Shown in pieces: positions 41,344 to 48,953 of a stretch of 64,000 nt of DNA (position 1 is the first letter of the stretch; each line of letters opens with the position of its first letter). Location: assembly GCF_015624485.1 (NCBI RefSeq), contig NZ_CP061378.1:5022001-5086000 (forward strand). The letters are read 5' to 3'. Under the pieces are notes generated by a model. That model did not search any database, was not told the DNA's origin, and saw only the letters and a program-made list of their open reading frames with translations. Made by a program: the position numbers and the translations under genes. This DNA is from Bradyrhizobium genosp. L. Its GTDB lineage: Bacteria; Pseudomonadota; Alphaproteobacteria; Rhizobiales; Xanthobacteraceae.

Positions 41344-41359
41344 TTAACGATGCGTAAAC
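41344..41359. promoter_or_regulatory. CtrA-like box upstream of fliX
   Basis: TTAA-CGATGCG-TAAAC: the TTAA-N7-TTAAC consensus with one mismatch, 49 bases upstream of the fliX start. In Caulobacter fliX is a CtrA-dependent class II gene. Confidence 0.5.
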
Positions 41360-41474
41360 GACCCGGCAATTTCTGCCGTCGTCCGGCAGTTTCGCGCGGG
41401 CTGACAAACCGGAGAGAAATAGCGAGCCGACAATTTCGATAAAGCTATCAATACATTGCGCTGACGAAACGATA

Positions 41475-41490
41475 TGGCACGCGACTGGCA
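41475..41490 (+). promoter_or_regulatory. Sigma-54 promoter of flgI
   Basis: TGGCACG-CGAC-TGGCA matches TGGCACG-N4-TTGCW with one mismatch, with -24 GG and -12 GC correctly spaced. It lies 69 bases upstream of flgI; transcription would start near 41502. Confidence 0.65.
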
Positions 41491-41558
41491 TGGTTAATGG
41501 CGGATCACCGTCATGGGAGTGTCGCGTGGTCCAAGAGTAGATTGAGGGGAGCATCGGG

Positions 41559-42683
41559 ATGCCCGGCATCCGCAACGCGAGATTATTGGCGATGGGGGTC
41601 GCTGCGATGGTGGCGCTGGCGGCATCCGTCATGCCCGCAGCCGCGACGTCGCGGATCAAGGATCTCGCCAATATCGAAGGCGTGCGCCAGAACCAGCTGA
41701 TCGGCTACGGCCTCGTGGTCGGCCTCAACGGCACCGGCGATACGCTCAACAACATCCCCTTCACCAAGCAGTCGCTGCAAGCGATGCTCGAGCGCATGGG
41801 CGTCAACATCCGCGGCGCCACCATCCGCACCGGCAACGTCGCCGCCGTGATGGTCACCGGCAATCTGCCGGCATTCGGCACCCAGGGCACGCGGATGGAC
41901 GTCACGGTGTCCGCGCTCGGCGACGCCAAGGATCTGCGCGGAGGCACCCTGCTCGTCACCCCGCTGCTCGGCGCCGACGGCAACGTCTACGCGGTGGCGC
42001 AGGGCACACTGGCGATCTCCGGCTTCAACGCCGAGGGCGAAGCCGCCAAGGTGGTGCGCGGCGTGCCGACGGTCGGCCGCATCGCCAACGGCGCCATCAT
42101 CGAGCGCGAGATCGAGTTCGCGCTCAACCGCCTGCCCAATGTCCGCCTCGCGCTGCGCAACGCCGACTTCACCACCGCCAAGCGCATCGCGGCCGCGGTC
42201 AACGACTATCTCGGGGTCAAGACCGCCGAGCCGATCGATCCCTCCACGGTGCAACTCTCGATCCCGCCGGAGTTCAAGGGCAACGTCGTCGCCTTCCTGA
42301 CCGAGATCGAACAATTGCAGGTCGAACCGGATCTGGCGGCCAAGATCGTGATCGATGAACGCTCCGGCATCATCGTGATGGGTCGCGACGTCCGCGTCGC
42401 CACCGTCGCGGTCGCGCAAGGCAATCTCACCGTCACGATCTCGGAGAGCCCGCAGGTCAGCCAGCCCAATGCGTTATCGCGCGGCCGCACCGTGGTGACG
42501 CCGCGCAGCAATGTGCAGGTCACCGAGGACGGCAAGAAGTTCGCGGTGGTGAAGGACGGCGTCTCGCTGCAGCAACTGGTCGACGGCCTCAACGGACTCG
42601 GCATCGGCCCGCGCGACCTGATCAGCATCCTGCAGGCGATCAAGGCCGCCGGCGCGATCGAAGCCGACATCGAGGTGATGTGA
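41559..42683 (+). CDS. flgI: Flagellar P-ring protein FlgI
   Basis: A 374-residue exported protein. A signal peptide ending AAATS precedes RIKDLANIEGVRQNQLIGYGLVVGLNGTGDTLNNIPFTKQSLQAMLERMGVNIRG, the FlgI signature. The C-terminal NALSRGRTVVTP...VSLQQLVDGLNGLGIGPRDLISILQAIKAAGAIEADIEVM is complete. Its stop overlaps the ATG of the rod-binding protein gene (TGATG). Confidence 0.97.
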   Translation: MPGIRNARLLAMGVAAMVALAASVMPAAATSRIKDLANIEGVRQNQLIGYGLVVGLNGTGDTLNNIPFTKQSLQAMLERMGVNIRGATIRTGNVAAVMVTGNLPAFGTQGTRMDVTVSALGDAKDLRGGTLLVTPLLGADGNVYAVAQGTLAISGFNAEGEAAKVVRGVPTVGRIANGAIIEREIEFALNRLPNVRLALRNADFTTAKRIAAAVNDYLGVKTAEPIDPSTVQLSIPPEFKGNVVAFLTEIEQLQVEPDLAAKIVIDERSGIIVMGRDVRVATVAVAQGNLTVTISESPQVSQPNALSRGRTVVTPRSNVQVTEDGKKFAVVKDGVSLQQLVDGLNGLGIGPRDLISILQAIKAAGAIEADIEVM

Positions 42684-43060
42684 TGGCGAGCCTGATCAAC
42701 AGCTCCGGCAGCAGCATGCCGAACAATGCGGCGATGCCGATCTACAAGGGCCGCCCCGATCCGGTGCTGCAGGATGCGCTGACGAAAGTTGCGCCGGACG
42801 CACAGGCCAAGGCGAAGAAGACGGCAACCGATTTCGAATCGATGTTCCTGAACACGATGTTCTCGCAGATGACCTCCGGGCTGAAGGGCGAAGGCCCGTT
42901 CGGCGACACCGTCGGCACCGGCGTGTGGCGCTCGATGCTGACCGACGAGTATGCGAAGAATTTCGCCAAGGCCGGCGGCGTCGGCATTTCCAACGAGGTG
43001 TTCCGCTCGCTGATCCTGCAGCAGGCGAACCAGGCGCATTCCGTCAAGGGAGCAGCGTGA
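42683..43060 (+). CDS. flgJ: FlgJ-like rod-binding protein (no muramidase domain)
   Basis: A 125-residue protein equal to the N-terminal rod-scaffolding domain of FlgJ: KAKKTATDFESMFLNTMFSQMTSGLKGEGPFGDTVGTGVWRSMLTDEYAKNFAKAGGVGISNEVFRSLILQ. The peptidoglycan hydrolase half seen in enteric FlgJ is absent, as usual in alphaproteobacteria, so a separate enzyme must open the cell wall. Start and stop both overlap neighbours by one base. Confidence 0.87.
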   Translation: MASLINSSGSSMPNNAAMPIYKGRPDPVLQDALTKVAPDAQAKAKKTATDFESMFLNTMFSQMTSGLKGEGPFGDTVGTGVWRSMLTDEYAKNFAKAGGVGISNEVFRSLILQQANQAHSVKGAA

Positions 43061-43554
43061 TGAATCAGCGTCCACAGCAGCGGCCAGTCAGCACCACCGC
43101 CAGGCCCGTGGCGTCGACGCCGCCCGACGTCGCACGGCTTGCCAACGAGTTGATCGAGGTGATGAGCGGGCTGCTCGTCGTCGTCGAGCAGGAGACCGCG
43201 CTGGTGCGCGCCGGCAAGGTCGCAGACGGCATGCGGCTCGAGGCGCAGAAGTCGGAACTGTCGCGGCGCTACATGGTCGCGGTGGAGCATCTGAAGGCGA
43301 TGCAGAAGATGCTGTCGCAGACCGAGCCCGAGATGCTCGCGACGCTGAAGCGCCATCACGAGACGTTCCGCGCCATGCTGCAGGTCAATCTCACCGTGCT
43401 GGCGACCGCACACGCGGTCTCCGAGGGTATCGTGCGCGGCGTCAATGCCGAGGTGCAGCGCCGCAACATCCCGAACACCTACACCGCGAGCGGCCAGCGC
43501 GCCGCACCCGGCCCGCGCAACATGCGGCCGATCGCGATCAGCCGCACGCTCTGA
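43060..43554 (+). CDS. FlgN-like flagellar chaperone
   Basis: A 164-residue, largely helical protein: DVARLANELIEVMSGLLVVVEQETALVRAGKVADGMRLEAQKSELSRRYMVAVEHL, matching the FlgN helical pattern (L..LL..E...L..G....L..L...K..L). FlgN holds the junction proteins FlgK and FlgL before export. It is the third gene after flgI-flgJ, starting at the overlap TGATG. The N- and C-termini are Pro/Arg-rich and probably disordered. Confidence 0.6.
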   Translation: MNQRPQQRPVSTTARPVASTPPDVARLANELIEVMSGLLVVVEQETALVRAGKVADGMRLEAQKSELSRRYMVAVEHLKAMQKMLSQTEPEMLATLKRHHETFRAMLQVNLTVLATAHAVSEGIVRGVNAEVQRRNIPNTYTASGQRAAPGPRNMRPIAISRTL

Positions 43555-43714
43555 GGCAATCGCGTACAATTTGCCTCAATTCGGCGCGCCGACGTCAGTG
43601 CGCCGTTCAGCGTGTTCTCTAACATGCTGTTGAGGGGTTCCCCGTAGAGTTGCGGACGGGAGTGGGTTGGGATTTGACTCAAGCAAACGAGTGCTAGCGC
43701 ACTACGAGGCTGCC

Positions 43715-44098
43715 ATGAGTACGGATTTCAACATCAAGCCGGTGGGTGCACCGGTTGCCGCGCCGATGGTCTCGCCCACCAGCCAGACCGCGCAGAAGGC
43801 GGTGCAGACCGAGTTGCCGGCGAGCCAGAGCGTGACCGCTCCAGAGCCGAGCGTGCGCGTCAGCATCGACCAGGATGCGCTCAACGCGTCGCTCGCAGAT
43901 CAGGCCGCAACGAAGGACCAGGTGATCATCGACCGCGATGCCGGCACCGTGGTCTATCAGATGATCGACAGCCGCACCAACCTGGTGGTGCGGCAGTATC
44001 CCGAGGACGTGGTGCTGCGCCGCCGCGCCTATTTCCACACGCTCGACCTCGGCAAGGACGCGCCGACGCGGACCCGCGCGACCGATCGCAGCGCCTGA
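43715..44098 (+). CDS. FlaG-like flagellar protein
   Basis: A 127-residue protein with a disordered Pro/Ala/Thr N-terminus and a compact C-terminal FlaG-like part: VIIDRDAGTVVYQMIDSRTNLVVRQYPEDVVLRRRAYFHTLDL, equivalent to the FlaG VVxxxDxxTGEVIRQIPxE motif. FlaG proteins influence filament length in several bacteria. It has its own 160-base upstream gap and is convergent with the small gene behind flaF, three bases away. The start at 43715 gives the MSTDFN N-terminus. Confidence 0.65.
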   Translation: MSTDFNIKPVGAPVAAPMVSPTSQTAQKAVQTELPASQSVTAPEPSVRVSIDQDALNASLADQAATKDQVIIDRDAGTVVYQMIDSRTNLVVRQYPEDVVLRRRAYFHTLDLGKDAPTRTRATDRSA

Positions 44099-44101
44099 GT
44101 C

Positions 44102-44467
44102 TCAGGTCTTCTGCGCGGCGTAGGCCTTGTCGAGATAGGTCGATCCGGTCGCGGGATCGGTGACGACATTGGCGATCAATGCGGTGCCCTGCTGCACCAG
44201 CGAGAACTTGGTGTCGCCGATCCGGAAGGAGCCGTCCTTGATCAGCACGTCCTGGTACTTGCTGGTGCCCTCGCTCTGGTAGTGCACCTTGGCGCGGAAG
44301 CCCTGGACGTTCGACACCTCGATGTTGAACGACTTGTTGTTGGCGTACTTGCCGCCCCAGCTGCCCTCATAGAGGTCCGGATCGACCGCCACATAGGGCG
44401 TCTTCGAGGGGACAGTCAGCCCTGCGGCCTTGTAGTTGGCCGACAGGATGCTCATCAGGTCGGCCAC
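44102..44467 (-). CDS. Uncharacterised small protein co-transcribed with flaF
   Basis: A 121-residue soluble protein from a GTG at 44467 (ATG 44455 is an alternative; neither has a clear Shine-Dalgarno). It is rich in beta-strand patterns: PYVAVDPDLYEGSWGGKYANNKSFNIEVSNVQGFRAKVHYQSEG, DVLIKDGSFRIGDTKFSLVQQGTALIANVVTDPATGSTYLDKAYA. No signal peptide or membrane span is seen. It starts 9 bases after the flaF stop, hence one transcript with flaF. I do not recognise a named family; it may be a new component of flagellin control or export. Confidence 0.65.
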   Translation of the reverse strand: MADLMSILSANYKAAGLTVPSKTPYVAVDPDLYEGSWGGKYANNKSFNIEVSNVQGFRAKVHYQSEGTSKYQDVLIKDGSFRIGDTKFSLVQQGTALIANVVTDPATGSTYLDKAYAAQKT

Positions 44468-44476
44468 GTCGCGGCC

Positions 44477-44842
44477 TCAACCGCGGCCGGACAGGCCGGC
44501 GGCGAGATGGCAGTTGATGTCGATCAGCGACTTCAGCTTGGCCGGATCCGGATTCATCTGGATGTCGACGGTCTGCTTCATCACGAACACGCCGATATTG
44601 GCGATGTTCTGCCGGACCTCGAGTGGCTGCGGATTGTCGTCGCCCTGCGCCGCGCTCAGGAAGATCGACCACAAACGGCGGTTGAACAGCAGCGCGTGAT
44701 CGAGCGCCTTGTCGGCGCCGTTCCAGTTGCTCTGGACTTCCTGCAATTGCCGAGCAGCCTTCAGCAGCGCCTGCGCTTCGATTTCACGTGGGGATGCGGT
44801 CGTCGTCGACGTGCGAGCGTAGGCTTGGGCAGCATTGGACAT
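44477..44842 (-). CDS. flaF: Flagellin biosynthesis regulator FlaF
   Basis: A 121-residue FlaF: NAAQAYARTSTTTASPREIEAQALLKAARQLQ, DKALDHALLFNRRLWSIFLSAAQGDDNPQPLEVRQNIANIGVFVMKQTVDIQMNPDPAKLKSLIDINCHLAAGLSG. FlaF is needed for flagellin translation and secretion in Caulobacter and Brucella, opposing FlbT. It sits just downstream of the flagellin gene, 205 bases away, with a terminator in between. Confidence 0.93.
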   Translation of the reverse strand: MSNAAQAYARTSTTTASPREIEAQALLKAARQLQEVQSNWNGADKALDHALLFNRRLWSIFLSAAQGDDNPQPLEVRQNIANIGVFVMKQTVDIQMNPDPAKLKSLIDINCHLAAGLSGRG

Positions 44843-45002
44843 TCATGACCTCGATGGTGCGGATTTCTCGAGCCGCGGACGCGCAATTCTAGCGCCCGGT
44901 ATTTATGCGCCGCCTGCCTTTAAATATGGTTAGCAGCCGTTACGACATGCGCCCTTCCCGTGGCATGGAAAGACCCCGTAATGCTGCGGAAGCAAACGGA
45001 AA

Positions 45003-45024
45003 ACGGCGGGGTCTCCCCCGCCGT
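45003..45024 (-). terminator. Terminator of the flagellin gene
   Basis: A perfect 9-bp stem, ACGGCGGGG (45003-45011) and CCCCGCCGT (45016-45024), with loop TCTC. On the minus strand it is followed by TTTCCGTTTG. It lies 24 bases past the flagellin stop codon. Confidence 0.8.
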
Positions 45025-45047
45025 CCGTGTCGCGTTCGTCGTCGTGC

Positions 45048-46208
45048 TCAGCGCAGCAGTTGCAGCACGCTCTGCTGGCTCTGATTGGCGAGCGCAAGCG
45101 CGGAGACCGCGATCGACTGCCGGGTCGACAGCGCCTGGCTGTTGGCCGCTTCCTCGTTGGTATCGGCCAGCGTCAGGTTGGACGAGCCGGTCTGCAGCAC
45201 GTTGATCAGGTTCTTGGAGAAATCCTGACGGATCTGCACGATCGACAGGTTCGAGCCGAGCGTCGAGGCTTCGCTGCGCAACGCGGAGCTCGCCGAGCTC
45301 AGCGACGAGATCACGCTGTTCGCCGAGTTGTTGTCGAGGAAGTCGGTGCCGGCGGCGAGCGATTTCAGACCGAGGCCCGCGGCATCGAAGCTGACCCCGG
45401 TGATGCTGAGCGTCGACTTGCCGGTTTCGTTGAAGGTCAGCTTCAGGCTGTCGCCGCTCAGCAGGTTGATGCCGTTGAACGAGGCGTCCTGGGCCGTGGT
45501 CGTGATCTGCGCGATGGTGTTGTTGTACTGGGTCACCAGCGCGGCGCGCGCCGACTGCGAGGCCGCATCGGCGACCGGAGCGGTGGCGGCGCCGAACGTC
45601 GCGGTGCCGGTGCCGGTCAAGGTCACCGCACCGATCGTCGAGGACGCGGCATCGTTGGTCGTGGTGATGACGATCTTGTTCGAGCTGTCGAGGCTCGCCG
45701 TCAGATTGCTCGCGGCAAGCGACGAATTCAGCTGCGCCAGCGAGGTAGAGGCACCGAAGGTGAAGCTGAAAGCCGGCTGGCCGGCCGAGGCCACGATCGC
45801 CAGAACGTCACCGCTCTTGATCGTGGTGCCGTCGACGAGGTTCGCCGCCGTGCCACCGACGGCTGCCGCGGAGCTGGCGGTCGATCGCGAGGTATAGCCG
45901 GTCGGGCTCTGCAACACCTGGTTGGCGATCGACTTCGCGGTATCGACCAGCTTCTGCAGCGAGGTGATGCCGGTGTTGGCGGACTGCAGCACCTGCACGC
46001 CGTTGCCGATGCCGTCGAGCAGATTGTTGATGTCGCTGGCACGATTGTCGAGCGACTGCGCGGTGAAGAAGTTGGTCGGGTTGTCGAGCGCGGTGTTGAC
46101 CTTCTTGCCGGTGGCAAGACGGTTCTGCGTGGTGGAGAGCAGATCGGCGGTGGACTGGAGGGAGAGCAGGTTCTGGCGAACCGACGAGGAGAGAACGATA
46201 TCGGACAT
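45048..46208 (-). CDS. fliC: Flagellin with DUF1522-type inserted domain
   Basis: A 386-residue flagellin. The D0/D1 N-terminus is SSSVRQNLLSLQSTADLLSTTQNRLATGKKVNTALDNPTNFFTAQSLDNRASDINNLLDGIGNGVQVL, the C-terminus LSIVQIRQDFSKNLINVLQTGSSNLTLADTNEEAANSQALSTRQSIAVSALALANQSQQSVLQLLR. The variable centre (about residues 118-205) carries a DUF1522-like beta domain. ATG 46208 is chosen because AAAGG is 7 bases upstream of it, but only one base from ATG 46214. Only one flagellin copy lies in the window. It is divergent from flbT, with a leader of unknown length. Confidence 0.93.
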   Translation of the reverse strand: MSDIVLSSSVRQNLLSLQSTADLLSTTQNRLATGKKVNTALDNPTNFFTAQSLDNRASDINNLLDGIGNGVQVLQSANTGITSLQKLVDTAKSIANQVLQSPTGYTSRSTASSAAAVGGTAANLVDGTTIKSGDVLAIVASAGQPAFSFTFGASTSLAQLNSSLAASNLTASLDSSNKIVITTTNDAASSTIGAVTLTGTGTATFGAATAPVADAASQSARAALVTQYNNTIAQITTTAQDASFNGINLLSGDSLKLTFNETGKSTLSITGVSFDAAGLGLKSLAAGTDFLDNNSANSVISSLSSASSALRSEASTLGSNLSIVQIRQDFSKNLINVLQTGSSNLTLADTNEEAANSQALSTRQSIAVSALALANQSQQSVLQLLR

Positions 46209-46569
46209 TTTCATACCTTTCTGGTGTGAAACTGAGAGAAACAGCCGCGGCGATCCTTTCTGACCGGGCGGATGCGGACATCGTTGCGGACAAGCCGCGA
46301 AGGAAAAAGAAATCTTCGCGACGGCATTTTAGGCAAATGCGGGAGAATAAATGATCGCCGCCACACGAAGTCCGTCCCGAAAACTACTGAGGTCACGGCG
46401 ATTCCCCTGCGCCATCGGCGGCCCGGATGGCCCGTCTTCACCAACCGTTAACCATCATGGGAAAGGATCGCAGCCGCATCGGCCCCGAGCTGCAACGGCG
46501 GTTGCTAAGCAGTGCCGAATTCAATCCGCTGCGACGACGTCACGCGACTGCCGGCAAAGGAGAACGGGC
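46209..46569. promoter_or_regulatory. Divergent flagellin / flbT region (no gene)
   Basis: 361 non-coding bases. On the flagellin side is a stem CGCGAAG/CTTCGCG (46296-46302 with 46314-46320) around an 11-base A-rich loop, about 90 bases before the start codon and probably within the mRNA leader. A GTTAAC is present near 46447. No sigma-54 element could be fitted; the promoters are not identified. Confidence 0.4.
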
Positions 46570-47001
46570 ATGGCCTTGAAGGTCGAACTCAAACCGAACG
46601 AGCGCATCATCGTCGGCAATTGCGTGATCACCAACACCGACCAGCGCGCCCGCCTGCTGATCGACGGCGACCGCATCCCGATCCTGCGCGAAAAGGACAT
46701 CCTGACGCCGGAGACATCAGACACGCCGGCGAAGCTGATCTATCTCGCCGTGCAGCTGATGTATCTGTCGCCCGATCCGATGGCGCATCACCCGACCTAT
46801 TTCAGCCTGGTGCGCGACATCATCACGGCGATGCCGAGCGCCTGGCCGTTCATCGAGACCATCAACAACTTCATCCTCAACGGCGATCTCTATCACGCGC
46901 TGAAGGAATCCAAGAAGCTGATCGCGCATGAGGAGAAGCTGCTGGAGACCGCGCGGAGCCTGCAGAGCTCCGGACAAGCCGACGCGCGCAAGAGCGCCTG
47001 A
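46570..47001 (+). CDS. flbT: Flagellin translation repressor FlbT
   Basis: A 143-residue FlbT: MALKVELKPNERIIVGNCVITNTDQRARLLIDGDRIPILREKDILTPETSDTPAKLIYLAVQLMYLSPDP, then YFSLVRDIITAMPSAWPFIETINNFILNGDLYHALKESKKLIAHEEKLL. In Caulobacter FlbT binds the flagellin mRNA leader and lowers its stability. AAAGGAGAA precedes the ATG. The gene is divergent from its presumed target. Confidence 0.95.
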   Translation: MALKVELKPNERIIVGNCVITNTDQRARLLIDGDRIPILREKDILTPETSDTPAKLIYLAVQLMYLSPDPMAHHPTYFSLVRDIITAMPSAWPFIETINNFILNGDLYHALKESKKLIAHEEKLLETARSLQSSGQADARKSA

Positions 47002-47019
47002 GCGGCCCTCGCCCCGAAG

Positions 47020-47045
47020 AAAAGGCCTCCGCGAGGAGGCCTTTT
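47020..47045. terminator. Bidirectional terminator between flbT and flgL
   Basis: AAAAGGCCTCC (47020-47030) and GGAGGCCTTTT (47035-47045) with a 4-base loop; A-run and T-run are symmetric, so it can stop flbT (plus) and flgL (minus) transcription. Confidence 0.8.
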
Positions 47046-47071
47046 GTGTTTCGGGGCCTGGTGCCGCGCGA

Positions 47072-48952
47072 TCAGCCGATCGGCAGATATTTCAGCAGCG
47101 TCGTCTGGTACAGCATCGACGTCGTCTGATACGACGCCTGCAGGCTGGTCTGCAGCGCCAGTATCTTGGTCGCGACCTCGTCCTGATTGATGCCTTCGAC
47201 CTGGTCGAGCATCGTCTCCGCCATGCCCTTGAGCTGGGTCTGGCGATCGGTCGCCGCCTTGGTCGCGGTCTGCGCGCCGGCGAACTCGGCCTGCACGTCC
47301 TGGATCTGCTGCTGGCCGTTCTGCGGCGCAAGGTTTGCGGCAACGCGCTGCGCCAATGCCGTCACCTGCGCACTGGCATTCGGGTTGCTGGCGTCGATCG
47401 TCACCGCCGCATAGACCGCGACGTTTTGCAGCATGTAGCGGAACGCCTGCTCATTGGCGCGCGCGCCATATTGCACCGAGATCGACTGATCGACCTGTGC
47501 CACCGCGGTGCCGCGCGCCGAGCCCGCGCCGTTCTCGCCGGTGTACCAGGTGACCGTATTGGCCGGCGTGCCCGCGACCAGATTGGCTGCAGTGTCGAAC
47601 GGCGGACCGCCGACCCGCAACGGCGCCGCGGTCGCGGTGGTGTTGTTGGCAATGCCGAGTGCGCCGAGCGCCGCCGTGTTGGAGCTCGAAATCGACAGAT
47701 CCGCGCCGTCGGCGCCGTGCAGCGTGATCGCACCGTTGCTGACGGTCGACGGATTGGTGCCGCTGATCTCGTCGATCTTCGAAAGCAGCGTCTGCACACT
47801 GTCGGTGACGTTGAGCTGGTTGCCGGTCGCGCCCGAGGCCACGAAGGTGATCGGCGTGCCGTTCACCGTGATGGTGTCGCCGGCCGCGAAGCTTGTGGAG
47901 AGCGAGTCGGTGCCAACAGCCCCTGACAGCGCCGTCGCGCCGGTGATCGGCGCCGGCGGCGTATTCTGGTTGTTGACGGCCGCACCCGAGACGGTCGCGA
48001 CTGGATTGAAGAAATTGTTCGACGCCGCGACCGCGGAGGCCGCGACCAGCGAGGTGTCGCTCAGCGTCTTGATCGACGACGTCAGCGTCGATTGCAGGTT
48101 CGCCGTCGTCGCCGCGGTATCGGCGCCGATCAGGAACGAGCCCGCTGGCGGCGGGTTGGTCGTGGTCGCGGTCAGCTCGATCGCTTCGGTGCTGCCGTCG
48201 GGCAGCGCGAAATTGAACTTGATCTTGTCGCCGTCCTTCGGATTGACGGCGCCGAGATCGACCGACGCCGTCTTCGGCGTGCCGTTTGGCTGCGTCACGC
48301 TGGCGCCGCCGGTCAGCGAGGACTGCACCGACAACAGCTTGAGCCCGAACGGCGAGCCGTCCTCGGCGACATCGGTCACCGTCGTGGTCGCCGGCGGCGA
48401 CGACACGGTCAGGCGGCCCATCTTGGCAGTGCCTTGATCGGCCTGCTTGCGCTCATCAATCAGCTGCGTGAGGCCGGCCTGCGTCGCCGTGCCGTGCAGC
48501 ATGGTGTTGGCGGATACCGTGGCCGGCGTATCCATGGCGCGGCCGGAGAACAGATAGCGGTCGCCGGACTGGCTGTTCAGCATCGACACCGCGTTGGAGA
48601 AGGCGGCCTGCGCCGTGATCTGACCCGAGGTCTGGCCGTTCTGGTTGAGCGTCAGCGTCGCCGTGGTCGCTGCTTTCTTCACCTGGGCGTTGATGTCGGA
48701 CAGACCTTGCAGGGCGAGATTGGCGACGCCGAGGCGCGTGTTGAGGTTGGTCGCGGTGTCGGCGAACGCGTTGATGCTGCTGATCTGCGCCCGCAGGCTG
48801 AGCCCGAAGCCGCGGTCGAGCCCCTGCCCTGCATAGGTCGTCGACACCTTCCCGGTAGCAAGCTGCGTCGTCAGGTCGTTGAGCTGATCGCGCAGGTTGG
48901 TGATCGTGGTGCCGATATAGGAAGTCCGGCCGCTGACGCCTGAGATCGTCAT
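47072..48952 (-). CDS. flgL: Hook-filament junction protein FlgL with a DUF1522-like insert
   Basis: A 626-residue FlgL, about twice the enteric length. Its N-terminus is flagellin-like (GTTITNLRDQLNDLTTQLATGKVSTTYAGQGLDRGFGLSLRAQISSINAF), and the region to about residue 160 includes GDRYLFSGRAMDTP. The C-terminus is QAEFAGAQTATKAATDRQTQLKGMAETMLDQVEGINQDEVATKILALQTSLQASYQTTSMLYQTTLLKYL. The long central region contains an 80-residue module (coding about 47650-47895) nearly repeated in FlgE. Its ATG follows the flgK stop by one base. Confidence 0.92.
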   Translation of the reverse strand: MTISGVSGRTSYIGTTITNLRDQLNDLTTQLATGKVSTTYAGQGLDRGFGLSLRAQISSINAFADTATNLNTRLGVANLALQGLSDINAQVKKAATTATLTLNQNGQTSGQITAQAAFSNAVSMLNSQSGDRYLFSGRAMDTPATVSANTMLHGTATQAGLTQLIDERKQADQGTAKMGRLTVSSPPATTTVTDVAEDGSPFGLKLLSVQSSLTGGASVTQPNGTPKTASVDLGAVNPKDGDKIKFNFALPDGSTEAIELTATTTNPPPAGSFLIGADTAATTANLQSTLTSSIKTLSDTSLVAASAVAASNNFFNPVATVSGAAVNNQNTPPAPITGATALSGAVGTDSLSTSFAAGDTITVNGTPITFVASGATGNQLNVTDSVQTLLSKIDEISGTNPSTVSNGAITLHGADGADLSISSSNTAALGALGIANNTTATAAPLRVGGPPFDTAANLVAGTPANTVTWYTGENGAGSARGTAVAQVDQSISVQYGARANEQAFRYMLQNVAVYAAVTIDASNPNASAQVTALAQRVAANLAPQNGQQQIQDVQAEFAGAQTATKAATDRQTQLKGMAETMLDQVEGINQDEVATKILALQTSLQASYQTTSMLYQTTLLKYLPIG

Positions 48953-48953
48953 G

